A stretch of DNA of 64,000 nt from Rhipicephalus microplus (GCF_043290135.1 NW_027464792.1:217781-281780); one strand, 5' to 3'. Positions 30,673 to 44,116 are shown, numbered from the stretch's first letter. Translations and numbers: made by a program. The notes: generated from the letters alone by a model not told the origin.

Positions 30673-31329
30673 TTAGGTTAGGTTAGGTTAGGTTAGGTTA
30701 GGTTTGGTTAGGTTAGGTTAGGTTAGGTTAGATTAGGTTAGGTTGGGTTGAGTTGGGTTAGGTTAGGTTAGGTTAGGTTGGGTTAGGTTAGGTTAGGTTA
30801 GGTTAGGTTACGTTAGGTTAGGTTAGGTTAGGTTACGTTAGGTTAGGTTAGGTTAGGTAAAGATAATTTGGTTAGGTTAGGTAAGGTTAGGTTAGGTTAG
30901 GTTAGGTTGGGTTGGGTGTTGTTGGGTTGGGTTGGGTTGGGTTGGGTTAGGTTGGGTTAGGTTAGGTTAGGTTACGTTAGGTTAGGTTAGGTTACGTTAG
31001 GTTATGTTAGGTTAGGTTAGGTTAGGTTACGTTAGGTTAGGTTAGGTCAGGTAAGGTTAGGTTACGTTAGAATAGGTTAGGTTAGGTTAGGTTACGTTAG
31101 GTTAGGTTAAGTTAGGTTAGGTTAGGTTTGGTTAGGTTAGGTTAGGTTAGCTTTGGTTAGGTTAGGTTGGGTTGGGTTGGGTTAGGTTGGGTTAGGTTAG
31201 GTTAGGTTAGGTTGGGTTAGGTTAGTTTAGGTTAGGTTAGGTTAGGTTAGGTTGGGTTGGGTTGGTTAGGTTAGGTTAGGTTAGGTAAGGTTAGGTTAGG
31301 TTAGGTTAGGTTAGGTTACGTTAGGTTAA
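30673..31329 (+). repeat. TTAGG block 20, family L2
   Basis: 657 bp, offset 2396 from block 17. Confidence 0.95.
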
Positions 31330-32006
31330 GGTATGAACCGTCGTAAAACCGCATTAAACGATGTCACTTAGTGAGATGCAGTGTTTTTCACCTTTACAAG
31401 TTGGGAACTGTGATATCTAATGTGAAAGCGCTTGAAACCGTCGTAATGTTGTAGAAAGCAATGTAAAGTAGCGAGTAAAACGTTTTCTAACGATAGAAGT
31501 GCGAAGGTTATGTTAGGTTGAGTTATGTTAGTTTAAGCTAGGTAGCGTCGTGAAACTACCAAAAACAACGTCATCTAACGAGATAGTGTTGTTTTATTGC
31601 GAGTACGAAACTGCGATAGGTGAAATGTTGTGAAAGCACACAAAACGCAATGAACAAGCCAAATACTGCGTGTTGTACCGTTACAAGTGCGAAACTGCTA
31701 TGTTGTGATATTCTCGTTGAAGCGCATGCAAGCATCGTGAAATCTTAAAGAACGATGTCATTTAGCGAGATACAGCGTTCTGTACTGCAATAAGTTGGTG
31801 AAAAACTGTGAGGTTATGCAAATATCCTAATTGTGAACGAAACAGTGTAATAGAGCGTTTTTAATACAAGTGCGAATGTTAGGTTAGGTTAAGATATGAA
31901 CCGTCGTAAAACCGCATTAAACAATGTCACTTAGTGAGATGCAGTGTTTTTCACCATTACAAGTCGGGAACTGCGATATCTAATGTGAAAGCGCTTGAAA
32001 ACGTCG
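31330..32006 (+). repeat. Satellite run, monomer c plus leader
   Basis: Offset 2396 from 28934-29610, with the same AACGATGTCACTTAG and CAAAACGCAATG variants. Confidence 0.93.
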
Positions 32007-32133
32007 TTAGGTTAGGTTAGGTTAGGTTAGGTTTGGTTAGGTTAGGTTAGGTTAGGTCAGCTTAGGGTATGTTAGGTAAGGTTTGGTTAGGGTAGGTTAG
32101 GTTAGGTTGGGTTAGGTAAGGTTAGGTTAGGTT
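32007..32133 (+). repeat. TTAGG block 21, family S1
   Basis: 127 bp, matching block 1 at an offset of 31938. Confidence 0.95.
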
Positions 32134-33355
32134 GATATGAACCGCGCTAAAACCGCATTAAACAATGTCACTTAGTGAGATGCTGTGTTTTTCACCATTA
32201 CAAGTCGGGAACTTCGATATCTAATGTGAAAGCGCATGAAACCGTCGTAATCTTGTAGAAAACATTGTAAAGTAGCGAATAAAACGTTTTCTAACGATAG
32301 AAGTGCGAAGGTTCGGTTAGTTTGAGCTAGGTAGCGTCGTGAAACCACCAAAAACGATGTCATCTAACGAGATAGTGTTGTTTTATTGCGAGTACGAAAC
32401 TGCGATAGGTGAAATATTGGGAAAGCACACAAAATGGCATGAACTAGCCAGATACTGCGTCTTGTGCCGTTACAAGTGCGAAACTGCTTTATTGTGATAT
32501 TCTCGTTAAAGCGCATGCAAGTATCTTGAAACCTTAAAGAACGATGTCATTTAGCGAGATACAGCGTTCTGTACTGTAATAAGTTGGTGAGAAACTGTGA
32601 GGTCAAGCAAATATCGTAATTGTGAACGAAACAGTGTAATTGAGCGTATCTAGATACAAGTGCGAATGTTAGGTTAGGTTGAGATATCAACCGTCGTAAA
32701 ACCGCATTAAACAATGTCACTTAGTGAGATGTAGTGTTTTTCAACATTACAAGTCGGGAACTACGATATCTAATGTGAAAGCGCATGAAACCGTCGTAAT
32801 CTTGTAGAAAACATTGTAAAGTTGCGAGTAAAACGTTTTCTAACGATAGAAGTGCGAAGGTTAGCTTGAGTTATGTTAGTTTAAGCTATGTAGCGTCGTG
32901 AGACCACCAAAAACGACGTCATCTAACGAGATAGTGTTGTTTTATTGCGAGTATTAAACTGCGATAGGTGAAATGTTGTGAAAGCACACAAAACGGCATG
33001 AACAAGCCAAATACTGCGTGTTCTACCGTTACAAGTGCGAAACTGCTATATTGTGATATTCTCGTTAAAGCGCATGCAAGCATCGTGAAACCTTAAAGAA
33101 CAATGTCATTTACCGAGATACAGCGTTCTGTACTGCAATAAGTTGGTGAAAAACTGTGAGGTTATGCAAATATCGTAATTGTGAACGAGACAGTGTAATA
33201 TAGCGTTTTTCAACACAAGTACGAATGTTAGGTTAGGTTAAGATATGAACCGTCGTAAAACCGCATTAAACAATGTCACTAAGTGAGATGCAGTGTTTTT
33301 CACCATTACAAGTCGGGAACTGCGATATCTAATGTGAAAGCGCTTGCAAACGTCG
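32134..33355 (+). repeat. Satellite run, monomers a-b plus leader
   Basis: Carries GAACTTCGAT near 32209, otherwise seen only at 271. Private TTTACCGAGATAC near 33110. Confidence 0.93.
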
Positions 33356-33479
33356 TTAGGTTAGGTTAGGTTAGGTTAGGTTAGGTTAGGTTACGTTATG
33401 TTAGGTTTGGTTAGGTTAGGTTAGGTTAGGTTATGTTAGGTTAGGTTGGGTTAGGTTAGGTTAGGTTACGTTAGGTTAA
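33356..33479 (+). repeat. TTAGG block 22, S2' variant
   Basis: 124 bp. TTACGTTATGTTAGG near the start, no GGCTAGG. It has no counterpart in the otherwise similar 1-2 kb region. Confidence 0.93.
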
Positions 33480-34716
33480 GGTATGAACCGTCGTAAAACC
33501 GCATTAAACAATGTCACTTAGTGAGATGCAGTGTTTTTCACCTTTACAAGTTGGGAACTGCGATATCTAATGTGAAAGCGCTTGAAACCGTCGTAATGTT
33601 CCAGAAAGCAATGTAAAGTAGCGAGTAAAACGTTTTCTAACGATAGAAGTGCGAAGGTTATGTTAGGTTGAGTCATGTTAGTTTAAGCTAGGTAGCGTCG
33701 TGAAACCACCAAAAACGACGTCATCTAACGAGATAGTGTTGTTTTATTGCGAGTATTAAACTGCGATAGGTGAAATGTTGTGAAAGCACACAAAACGGCA
33801 TGAACAAGCCAAATACTGCGTGTTCTACCGTTACAAGTGCGAAACTGCTATATTGTGTTATTCTCGTTAAAGCGCATGCAAGCATCGTGAAACCTTAAAG
33901 AACAATGTCATTTAGCGAGATACAGCGTTCTGTACTGCAATAAGTTGGTGCACAACGTTGAGGTTATGCAAATATCGTAATTGTGAACGAAACAGTGTAA
34001 TAGAGCGTTTTTCAATACAAGTACGAATGTTAGGTTAGGTTGACATATCAACCATCGTAAAACCGCATTAAACAATGTCACTTAGTGAGATGTAGTGTTT
34101 TTCAACATTACAAGTCGGGAACTACGATACCTAATGTGAAAGCGCATGAAACCGTCGTAATCTTGTAGAAAACATTGTAAAGTTGCGAGTAAAACGTTTT
34201 CTAACGATAGAAGTGCGAAGGTTAGCTTGAGTTATGTTAGTTTAAGCTATGTAGCGTCGTGAGACCACCAAAAAGGACGTCATCTAACGAGATAGTGTTG
34301 TTTTATTGCATGTACGAAACTGCAATAGGTGAAATGTTGTGAAAGTACACAAAACGGCATGAACAAGCCAAATACTGCGTGTTCTACCGTTACAAGTGCG
34401 AAACTGCTATATTGTGATATTCTCGTTAAAGCGCATGCAAGCATCGTGAAACCTTAAAGAACAATGTCATTTAGCGAGATACAGCGTTCTGTACTGCAAT
34501 AAGTTGGTGAAAAACTGTGAGGTTATGCAAATATCGTAATTGTGAACGAAACAGCGTAATAGAGCGTTTTTCAATACAAGTACGAATGTTAGGTTAGGTT
34601 AAGATATGAACCGTCGTAAAACCGCACTAAACAATGTCACTTAGTGAGATGCAGTGTTTTTCACCATTACAAGTCGGGAACTGCGATATCTAATGTGAAA
34701 GCGCTTGCAAACGTCG
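33480..34716 (+). repeat. Satellite run, monomers c-b plus leader
   Basis: The second half matches 1030-1976 at an offset of 32740, including the rare GGTGCACAACGTTG near 33947. Confidence 0.93.
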
Positions 34717-34845
34717 TTAGGTTAGGTTAGGTTAGGTTAGGTTAGGTTAGGTTACGTTAGGTTAGGTTTGGTTAGGTTAGGTTAGGTTAGGTTAGGTTAT
34801 GTTAGGCTAGGTTGGGTTAGGTTAGGTTAGGTTACGTTAGGTTAA
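34717..34845 (+). repeat. TTAGG block 23, family S2
   Basis: 129 bp. First member of the 2.68-kb tandem duplication. Confidence 0.95.
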
Positions 34846-36066
34846 GGTATGAACCGTCGTAAAACCGCAATAAACAATGTCACTTAGTGAGATGCAGTGT
34901 TTTTCACCTTTACAAGTTGGGAACTGCGATATCTAATGTGAAAGCGCTTGAAACCGTCGTAATGTTGCAGAAAGCAATGTAAAGTAGCGAGTAAAACGTT
35001 TTCTAACGATAGAAGTGCGAAACTTAGGTTATGTTAGTTTAAGCTAGGTAGCGTCGTGAAACCACCAAAAACGACGTCATCTAACGAGATAGTGTTGTTT
35101 TATTGCGAGTACGAAACTGCGATAGGTAAAATGTTGTGAAAGCACACAAAACGGCATGAACAAGCCAAATACTGCGTGTTGTACCGTTACAAGTGCGAAA
35201 CTGCTATGTTTTGACATTCTCGGTAAAGCGCATGCAAGTATCGTGAAACCTTAAAGAACGATGTCATTTAGCGAGATACAGCGTTCTGTACTGTAATAAG
35301 TTGGTGAGAAACTGTGAGGTCAAGCAAATATCGTAATTGTGAACGAAACAGTGTAATTGAGCGTCTTTAGATACAAGTGCGAATGTTAGGTTAGGTTGAC
35401 ATATCAACCGTCGTAAAACCGCATTAATGTCACTTAGTGAGATGTAGTGTTTTTCAACATTACAAGTCGGGAACTACGATATCTAATGTGAAAGCGCATG
35501 AAACCGTCGTAATCTTGTAGAAAACATTGTAAAGTTGCGAGTAAAACGTTTTCTAACGATAGAAGTGCGAAGGTTAGGTTAGGTTAGGTTAGTTTAAGCT
35601 AGGTAGCGTCGTGAAACTACCAAAAACGACGTCATCTAACGAGATAGTGTTGTTTTATAGCGAGTATTAAACTGCGATAGGTGAAATGTTGTGAAAGCAC
35701 ACAAAACGGCATGAACAAGCCAAATACTGCGTGTTCTACCGTTACAAGTGCGAAACTGCTATATTGTGATATTCTCGTTAAAGCGCATGCAAGCATTGTG
35801 AAACCTTAAAGAAATATGTCATTTAGCGAGATACAACGTTCAGTACTGCAATAAGTTGGTGAAAAACTGAGGTTATGCAAATATCGTAATTGTGAACAAA
35901 ACAGTGTAATAAAGTGTTTTTAGATACAAGTGCAAATGTTAGGTTAGGTTAAGATATGAACCGTCGTAAAACCGCATTAAACAATGTCAATTAGTGAGAT
36001 GCAGTGTTTTTCACCATTAAAAGTCGGGAACTGCGATATCTAATGTGAAAGCGCTTGCAACCGTCG
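34846..36066 (+). repeat. Satellite run, monomers d-e plus leader
   Basis: Contains the six-base deletion GCATTAATGTCAC near 35423 and a private loss in AAAAACTGAGG near 35865. Confidence 0.93.
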
Positions 36067-36722
36067 TTAGGTTAGGTTAGGTTAGGTTTTGTTAGGTTAG
36101 GTTAGGTTAGGTTAGATTAGGTTAGGTTGGGTTGAGGGGTTAGGTTAGGTTAGGTTAGGTTAGGTTGGGTTAGGTTAGGTTAGGTTAGGTTAGGTTACGT
36201 TAGGTTAGGTTAGGTTACGTTAGGTTAGGTTAGGTTAGGTTACGTTAGGTTAGGTTAGGTTAGGTAAGGATAATTTGGTTAGGTTAGGTAAGGTTAGGTT
36301 AGGTTAGGTTGGGTTGGGTGTTGTTGGGTTGGGTGTTGTTGGGTTGGGTTGGGTTGGGTTAGGTTGGGTTAGGTTAGGTTAGGTTACGTTAGGTTAGGTT
36401 AGGTTAGGTTACGTTAGGTTATGTTAGGTTAGGTTACGTTAGGTTAGGTCAGGTCAGGTAAGGTTAGGTTACGTTAGAATAGGTTAGGTTAGGTTAGGTT
36501 ACGTTAGGTTAGGTTAAGTTAGGTTAGGTTAGGTTTGGTTAGGTTTGGTTAGGTTAGCTTAGGTTAGGTTAGGTTGGGTTGGGTTGGGTTGGGTTAGGTT
36601 AGGTTAGGTTAGGTTGGGTTAGGTTAGGTTAGGTTACGTTAGGTTAGGTTTGGTTAGGTTAGGTTAGGTTAGGTTATGTTAGGTTAGGTTGGGTTAGGTT
36701 AGGTAAGGTTACGTTAGGTTAA
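36067..36722 (+). repeat. TTAGG block 24, L1 start with S2' end
   Basis: 656 bp. L1 landmarks on the left (AAGGATAATTTGG near 36265). The last part is S2'-like (GGTTATGTTAGG ... GGTAAGGTTACG). Confidence 0.94.
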
Positions 36723-37400
36723 GGTATGAACCGTCGTAAAACCGCATTAAACAATGTCACATAGTGAGATGCAGTGTTTTTCACCTTTACAAGTTGGGAA
36801 CTGCGATATCTAATGTGAACGCGCTTGAAACCGTCGTAATGTTGTAGAAAGCAATGTAAAGTAGCTAGTAAAACGTTTTCTAACGATAGAAGTGCGAAGG
36901 TTATGTTAGGTTGAGTTATGTTAGTTTAAGCTACGTAGCGTCGTGAAACCACCAAAAACGACGTCATCTAACGAGATAGTGTTGTTTTATTGCGAGTATT
37001 AAACTGCGATAGGTGAAATGTTGTGAAAGCACACAAAACGGCATGAACAAGCCAAATACTGCGTGTTCTACCGTTACAAGTGCGAAACTGCTATATTGTG
37101 ATATTCTCGGTAAAGCGCATGCAAGCATCGTGAAACCTTAAAGAACAATGTCATTTAGCGAGATACAGCGTTCTGTACTGCAATAAGTTGGTGAAAAACT
37201 GTGAGGTTATGCAAATATCGTAATTGTGAACGAAACAGCGTAATAGAGCGTTTTTCAATACAAGTACGAATGTTAGGTTAGGTTAAGATATGAACCGTCG
37301 TAAAACCGCACTAAACAATGTCACTTAGTGAGATGCAGTGTTTTTCACCATTACAAGTCGGGAACTGCGATATCTAATGTGAAAGCGCTTGCAAACGTCG
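36723..37400 (+). repeat. Satellite run, c/b hybrid monomer plus leader
   Basis: Near 37109 CTCGGTAAAGCGCATGC continues as GCATCG instead of the usual TATCG. This is the junction of the 2.68-kb tandem duplication. Confidence 0.92.
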
Positions 37401-37524
37401 TTAGGTTAGGTTAGGTTAGGTTAGGTTAGGTTACGTTAGGTTAGGTTTGGTTAGGTTAGGTTAGGTTAGGTTAGGTTATGTTAGGCTAGGTTGGGTTAGG
37501 TTAGGTTAGGTTACGTTAGGTTAA
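37401..37524 (+). repeat. TTAGG block 25, family S2
   Basis: 124 bp, offset 2684 from block 23 and one TTAGG unit shorter. Confidence 0.95.
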
Positions 37525-38747
37525 GGTATGAACCGTCGTAAAACCGCAATAAACAATGTCACTTAGTGAGATGCAGTGTTTTTCACCTTTACAAGTTGGG
37601 AACTGCGATATCTAATGTGAAAGCGCTTGAAACCGTCGTAATGTTGCAGAAAGCAATGTAAAGTAGCGAGTAAAACGTTTTCTAACGATAGAAGTGCGAA
37701 ACTTAGGTTATGTTAGTTTAAGCTAGGTAGCGTCGTGAAACCACCAAAAACGACGTCATCTAACGAGATAGTGTTGTTTTATTGCGAGTACGAAACTGCG
37801 ATAGGTAAAATGTTGTGAAAGCACACAAAACGGCATGAACAAGCCAAATACTGCGTGTTGTACCGTTACAAGTGCGAAACTGCTATGTTTTGACATTCTC
37901 GGTAAAGCGCATGCAAGTATCGTGAAACCTTAAAGAACGATGTCATTTAGCGAGATACAGCGTTCTGTACTGTAATAAGTTGGTGAGAAACTGTGAGGTC
38001 AAGCAAATATCGTAATTGTGAACGAAACAGTGTAATTGAGCGTCTTTAGATACAAGTGCGAATGTTAGGTTAGGTTGACATATCAACCGTCGTAAAACCG
38101 CATTAATGTCACTTAGTGAGATGTAGTGTTTTTCAACATTACAAGTCGGGAACTACGATATCTAATGTGAAAGCGCATGAAACCGTCGTAATCTTGTAGA
38201 AAACATTGTAAAGTTGCGAGTAAAACGTTTTCTAACGATAGAAGTGCGAAGGTTAGGTTAGGTTAGGTTAGTTTAAGCTAGGTAGCGTCGTGAAACTACC
38301 AAAAACGACGTCATCTAACGAGATAGTGTTGTTTTATAGCGAGTATTAAACTGCGATAGGTGAAATGTTGTGAAAGCACACAAAACGGCATGAACAAGCC
38401 AAATACTGCGTGTTCTACCGTTACAAGTGCGAAACTGCTATATTGTGATATTCTCGTTAAAGCGCATGCAAGCATCGTGAAACCTTAAAGAAATATGTCA
38501 TTTAGCGAGATACAACGTTCTGTACTGCAATAAGTTGGTGAAAAACTTTGAGGTTATGCAAATATCGTAATTGTGAACAAAACAGTGTAATAAAGTGTTT
38601 TTAGATACAAGTGCGAATGTTAGGTTAGGTTAAGATATGAACCGTCGTAAAACCGCATTAAACAATGTCAATTAGTGAGATGCAGTGTTTTTCACCATTA
38701 AAAGTCGGGAACTGCGATATCTAATGTGAAAGCGCTTGCAACCGTCG
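37525..38747 (+). repeat. Satellite run, monomers d-e plus leader
   Basis: Second copy of 34846-36066, including GCATTAATGTCAC near 38102. Confidence 0.93.
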
Positions 38748-39413
38748 TTAGGTTAGGTTAGGTTAGGTTTTGTTAGGTTAGGTTAGGTTAGGTTAGATTA
38801 GGTTAGGTTGGGTTGAGGGGTTAGGTTAGGTTAGGTTAGGTTAGGTTGGGTTAGGTTAGGTTAGGTTAGGTTAGGTTACGTTAGGTTAGGTTAGGTTACG
38901 TTAGGTTAGGTTAGGTTAGGTTACGTTAGGTTAGGTTAGGTTAGGTAAGGATAATTTGGTTAGGTTAGGTAAGGTTAGGTTTGGTTAGGTTGGGTTGGGT
39001 GTTGTTGGGTTGGGTGTTGTTGGGTTGGGTTGGGTTGGGTTAGGTTGGGTTAGGTTAGGTTAGGTTACGTTAGGTTAGGTTAGGTTAGGTTACGTTAGGT
39101 TATGTTAGGTTAGGTTAGGTTACGTTAGGTTAGGTCAGGTCAGGTAAGGTTAGGTTACGTTAGAATAGGTTAGGTTAGGTTAGGTTACGTTAGGTTAGGT
39201 TAAGTTAGGTTAGGTTAGGTTTGGTTAGGTTTGGTTAGGTTAGCTTAGGTTAGGTTAGGTTGGGTTGGGTTGGGTTGGGTTAGGTTAGGTTAGGTTAGGT
39301 TAGGTTGGGTTAGGTTAGGTTAGGTTACGTTAGGTTAGGTTTGGTTAGGTTAGGTTAGGTTAGGTTATGTTAGGTTAGGTTGGGTTAGGTTAGGTAAGGT
39401 TACGTTAGGTTAA
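38748..39413 (+). repeat. TTAGG block 26, L1 start with S2' end
   Basis: 666 bp, offset 2681 from block 24. Private TTTGG unit near 38979. Confidence 0.94.
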
Positions 39414-40646
39414 GGTATGAACCGTCGTAAAACCGCATTAAACAATGTCACATAGTGAGATGCAGTGTTTTTCACCTTTACAAGTTGGGAACTGCGATAT
39501 CTAATGTGAACGCGCTTGAAACCGTCGTAATGTTGTAGAAAGCAATGTAAAGTAGCTAGTAAAACGTTTTCTAACGATAGAAGTGCGAAGGTTATGTTAG
39601 GTTGAGTTATGTTAGTTTAAGCTACGTAGCGTCGTGAAACCACCAAAAACGACGTCATCTAACGAGATAGTGTTGTTTTATTGCGAGTATTAAACTGCGA
39701 TAGGTGAAATGTTGTGAAAGCACACAAAACGGCATGAACAAGCCAAATACTGCGTTTTCTACCGTTACAAGTGCGAAACTGCTATATTGTGATATTCTCG
39801 GTAAAGCGCATGCAAGTATCGTGAAACCCTAAAGAACGATGTCATTTAGCGAGATACAGCGTTCTGTACTGTAATAAGTTGGTGAGAAACTGTGAGGTCA
39901 AGCAAATATCGTAATTGTGAACGAAACAGTGTAATTGAGCGTCTTTAGATACAAGTGCGAATGTTAGGTTAGGTTGATATATCAACCGTCGTAAAACCGC
40001 ATTAAACAATGTCACTTAGTGAGATGTAGTGTTTTTCAACATTAAAAGTCGGGAACTACGATATCTAATGTGAAAGCGCATGAAACCGTCGTAATCATTG
40101 TAAAGTTGCGAGTAAAACGTTTTCTAACGATAGAAGTGCGAAGGTTAGGTTAGGTTAGGTTAGTTTAAGCTAGGTAGCGTCGTGAAACTACCAAAAACGA
40201 CGTCATCTAACGAGATAGTGTTGTTTTATAGCGAGTATTGAGTATTAAACTGCGATAGGTGAAATGTTGTGAAAGCACACAAAACGGCATGAACAAGCCA
40301 AATACTGCGTGTTCTACCGTTACAAGTGCGAAACTGCTATATTGTGATATTCTCGTTAAAGCGCATGCAAGCATCGTGAAACCTTAAAGAACAATGTCAT
40401 TTAGCGAGATACAGCGTTCTGTACTGCAATAAGTTGGTGAAAAAATGTGAGGTTATGCAAATATCGTAATTGTGAACAAAACAGTGTAATAGAGCGTTTT
40501 TAGATACAAGTGCGAATGTTAGGTTAGGTTAAGATATGAACCGTCGTAAAACCGCATTAAACAATGTCAATTAGTGAGATGCAGTGTTTTTCACCATTAA
40601 AAGTGGGGAACTGCGATATCTAATGTGAAAGCGCTTGCAACCGTCG
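39414..40646 (+). repeat. Satellite run, monomers c-e plus leader
   Basis: Two marker indels in the second monomer: an 11-bp loss (GTAATCATTGTAAAG near 40091) and a 7-bp duplication (GTATTGAGTATTAAAC near 40235). Both recur exactly 11880 bp later. Confidence 0.94.
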
Positions 40647-41283
40647 TTAGGTTAGGTTAGGTTAGGTTAGGTTAGGTTTGGTTAGGTTAGGTTAGGTTAG
40701 ATTAGGTTAGGTTGGGTTGAGTTGGGTTAGGTTAGGTTAGGTTAGGTTAGGTTGGGTTAGGTTAGGTTAGGTTAGGTTAGGTTACGTTAGGTTAGGTTAG
40801 GTTAGGTTACGTTAGGTTAGGTAAAGATAATTTGGTTAGGTTAGGTAAGGTTAGGTTAGGTTAGGTTAGGTTGGGTTGGGTGTTGTTGGGTTGGGTTGGG
40901 TTAGGTTGGGTTAGGTTAGGTTAGGTTACGTTAGGTTAGGTTAGGTTACGTTAGGTTATGTTAGGTTAGGTTAGGTTACGTTAGGTTAGGTTAGGTCAGG
41001 TAAGGTTAGGTTACGTTAGAATAGGTTAGGTTAGGTTAGGTTACGTTAGGTTAGGTTAAGTTAGGTTAGGTTAGGTTTGGTTAGGTTAGGTTAGGTTAGC
41101 TTTGGTTAGGTTAGGTTGGGTTGGGTTGGGTTAGGTTGGGTTAGGTTAGGTTAGGTTAGGTTAGGTTGGGTTAGGTTAGTTTAGGTTAGTTTAGGTTAGG
41201 TTAGGTTGGGTTGGGTTGGATAGGTTAGGTTAGGTTAGGTTAGGTAAGGTTAGGTTAGGTTAGGTTAGGTTACGTTAGGTTAA
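40647..41283 (+). repeat. TTAGG block 27, family L2
   Basis: 637 bp, the shortest L2 block. GGTTGGATAGG near 41217 is shared with block 35. Confidence 0.95.
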
Positions 41284-41958
41284 GGTATGAACCGCCGTAA
41301 AACCGCATTAAACAATGTCACTTAGTGAGATGCAGTGTTTTTCACCTTTACAAGTTGGGAACTGTGATATCTAATGTGAAAGCGCTTGAAACCGTCGTAA
41401 TGTTGTAGAAAGCAATGTAAAGTAGCGAGTAAAACGTTTTCTAACGATAGAAGTGCGAAGGTTATGTTAGGTTGAGTTATGTTAGTTTAAGCTAGGTAGC
41501 GTCGTGAAACTACCAAAAATAACGTCATCTAACGAGATAGTGTTTTTATTGCGAGTACGAAACTGCGATAGGTGAAATGTTGTGAAAGCACACAAAACGC
41601 AATGAACAAGCCAAATACTGCGTGTTGTACCGTTACAAGTGCGAAACTGCTATGTTGTGATATTCTCGTTGAAGCGCATGCAAGCATCGTGAAATCTTAA
41701 AGAACGATGTCATTTAGCGAGATACAGCGTTCTGTACTGCAATAAGTTGGTGAAAAACTGTGAGGTTATGCAAATATCCTAATTGTGAACGAAACAGTGT
41801 AATAGAGCGTTTTTAATACAAGTGCGAATGTTAGGTTAGGTTAAGATATGAACCGTCGTAAAACCGCATTAAACAATGTCACTTAGTGAGATGCAGTGTT
41901 TTTCACCATTACAAGTCGGGAACTGCGATATCTAATGTGAAAGCGCTTGAAAACGTCG
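41284..41958 (+). repeat. Satellite run, monomer c plus leader
   Basis: GAACCGCCGTAAAACC near 41290 and GTGTTTTTATTGCGAG near 41541 (bases lost) are shared only with 53170-53843. Confidence 0.94.
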
Positions 41959-42087
41959 TTAGGTTAGGTTAGGTTAGGTTAGGTTTGGTTAGGTTAGGTT
42001 AGGTTAGGTCAGCTTAGGGTATGTTAGGTAAGGTTTGGTTAGGGTAGGTTAGGTTAGGTTGGGTTAGGTAAGGTTAGGTTAGGTTAA
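41959..42087 (+). repeat. TTAGG block 28, family S1
   Basis: 129 bp, offset 11885 from block 36. Confidence 0.95.
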
Positions 42088-43868
42088 GATATGAACCGCG
42101 CTAAAACCGCATTAAACAATGTCACTTAGTGAGATGCTGTGTTTTTCACCATTACAAGTCGGGAACTGCGATATCTCATGTGAAAGCGCATGAAACCGTC
42201 GTAATCTTGTAGAAAACATTGTAAAGTAGCGAATAAAACGTTTTCTAACGATAGAAGTGCGAAGGTTCGGTTAGTTTGAGCTAGGTAGCGTCGTGAAACC
42301 ACCAAAAACGATGTCATCTAACGAGATAGTGTTGTTTTATTGCGAGTACGAAACTGCGATAGGTGAAATATTGGGAAAGCACACAAAATGGCATGAACTA
42401 GCCAGATACTGCGTCTTGTGCCGTTACAAGTGCGAAACTGCTTTATTGTGATATTCTCGTTAAAGCGCATGCAAGTTTCTTGAAACCTTAAAGAACGATG
42501 TCATTTAGCGAGATACAGCGTTCTGTACTGTAATAAGTTGGTGAGAAACTGTGAGGTCAAGCAAATATCGTAATTGTGAACGAAACAGTGTAATTGAGCG
42601 TATCTAGATACAAGTGCGAATGTTTGGTTAGGTTGAGATATCAACCGTCGTAAAACCGCATTAAACAATGTCACTTAGTGAGATGTAGTGTTTTTCAACA
42701 TTACAAGTCGGGAACTACGATATCTAATGTGAAAGCGCATGAAACCGTCGTAATCTTGTAGAAAACATTGTAAAGTTGCGAGTAAAACGTTTTCTAACGA
42801 TAGAAGTGCGAAGGTTAGCTTGAGTTATGTTAGTTTAAGCTATGTAGCGTCGTGAGACCACCAAAAAGAACGTCATCTAACGAGATAGTGTTGTTTTATT
42901 GCGAGTACGAAACTGCGATAGGTAAAATGTTGTGAAAGCACACAAAACGGCATGAACAAGCCAAATACTGCGTGTTGTACCGTTACAAGTGCGAAACTGC
43001 TATGTTGTGACATTCTCGGTAAAGCGCATGCAAGTATCGTGAAACCTTAAAGAACGATGTCATTTAGCGAGATACAGCGTTCTGTACTGTAATAAGTTGG
43101 TGAGAAACTGTGAGGTCAAGCAAATATCGTAATTGTGAACGAAACAGTGTAATAGAGCGTTTTTCAATACAAGTACGAATGTTAGGTTAGGTTGACATAT
43201 CAACCATCGTAAAACCGCATTAAACAATGTCACTTAGTGAGATGTAGTGTTTTTCAACATTACAAGTCGGGAACTACGATATCTAATGTGAAAGCGCATG
43301 AAACCGTCGTAATCTTGTAGAAAACATTGTAAAGTTGCGAGTAAAACGTTTTCTAACGATAGAAGTGCGAAGGTTAGCTTGAGTTATGTTAGTTTAAGCT
43401 ATGTAGCGTCGTGAGACCACCAAAAAGGACGTCATCTAACGAGATAGTGTTGTTTTATTGCATGTACGAAACTGCAATAGGTGAAATGTTGTGAAAGTAC
43501 ACAAAACGGCATGAACAAGCCAAATACTGCGTGTTCTACCGTTACAAGTGCGAAACTGCTATATTGTGATATTCTCGTTAAAGCGCATGCAAGCATCGTG
43601 AAACCTTAAAGAACAATGTCATTTAGCGAGATACAGCGTTCTGTACTGCAATAAGTTGGTGAAAAACTGTGAGGTTATGCAAATATCGTAATTGTGAACG
43701 AAACAGTGTAATAGAGCGTTTTTCAATACAAGTACGAATGTTAGGTTAGGTTAAGATATGAACCGTCGTAAAACCGCACTAAACAATGTCACTTAGTGAG
43801 ATGCAGTGTTTTTCACCATTACAAGTCGGGAACTGCGATATCTAATGTGAAAGCGCTTGCAAACGTCG
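42088..43868 (+). repeat. Satellite run, monomers a-b-b plus leader
   Basis: Complete three-monomer run (frame 42126-42317 open). The second higher-order unit has only two monomers here. Confidence 0.94.
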
Positions 43869-44002
43869 TTAGGTTAGGTTAGGTTAGGTTAGGTTAGGTT
43901 ACGTTAGGTTAGGTTTGGTTAGGTTAGGTTAGGTTAGGTTAGGTTAGGTTAGGTTATGTTAGGCTAGGTTGGGTTAGGTTAGGTTAGGTTACGTTAGGTT
44001 AA
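43869..44002 (+). repeat. TTAGG block 29, family S2
   Basis: 134 bp, with two more TTAGG units than block 37. Confidence 0.95.
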
Positions 44003-44116
44003 GGTATGAACCGTCGTAAAACCGCAATAAACAATGTCACTTAGTGAGATGCAGTGTTTTTCACCTTTACAAGTTGGGAACTGCGATATCTAATGTGAAA
44101 GCGCTTGCAACCGTCG
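44003..44116 (+). repeat. Leader only, no complete monomer
   Basis: 114 bp. It starts as a d monomer (CGCAATAAACAATG, CTTTACAAGTTGGG) but ends TTGCAACCGTCG like an L leader. Exchange inside the leader deleted the d-e pair normally found between S2 and L1. Confidence 0.93.
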
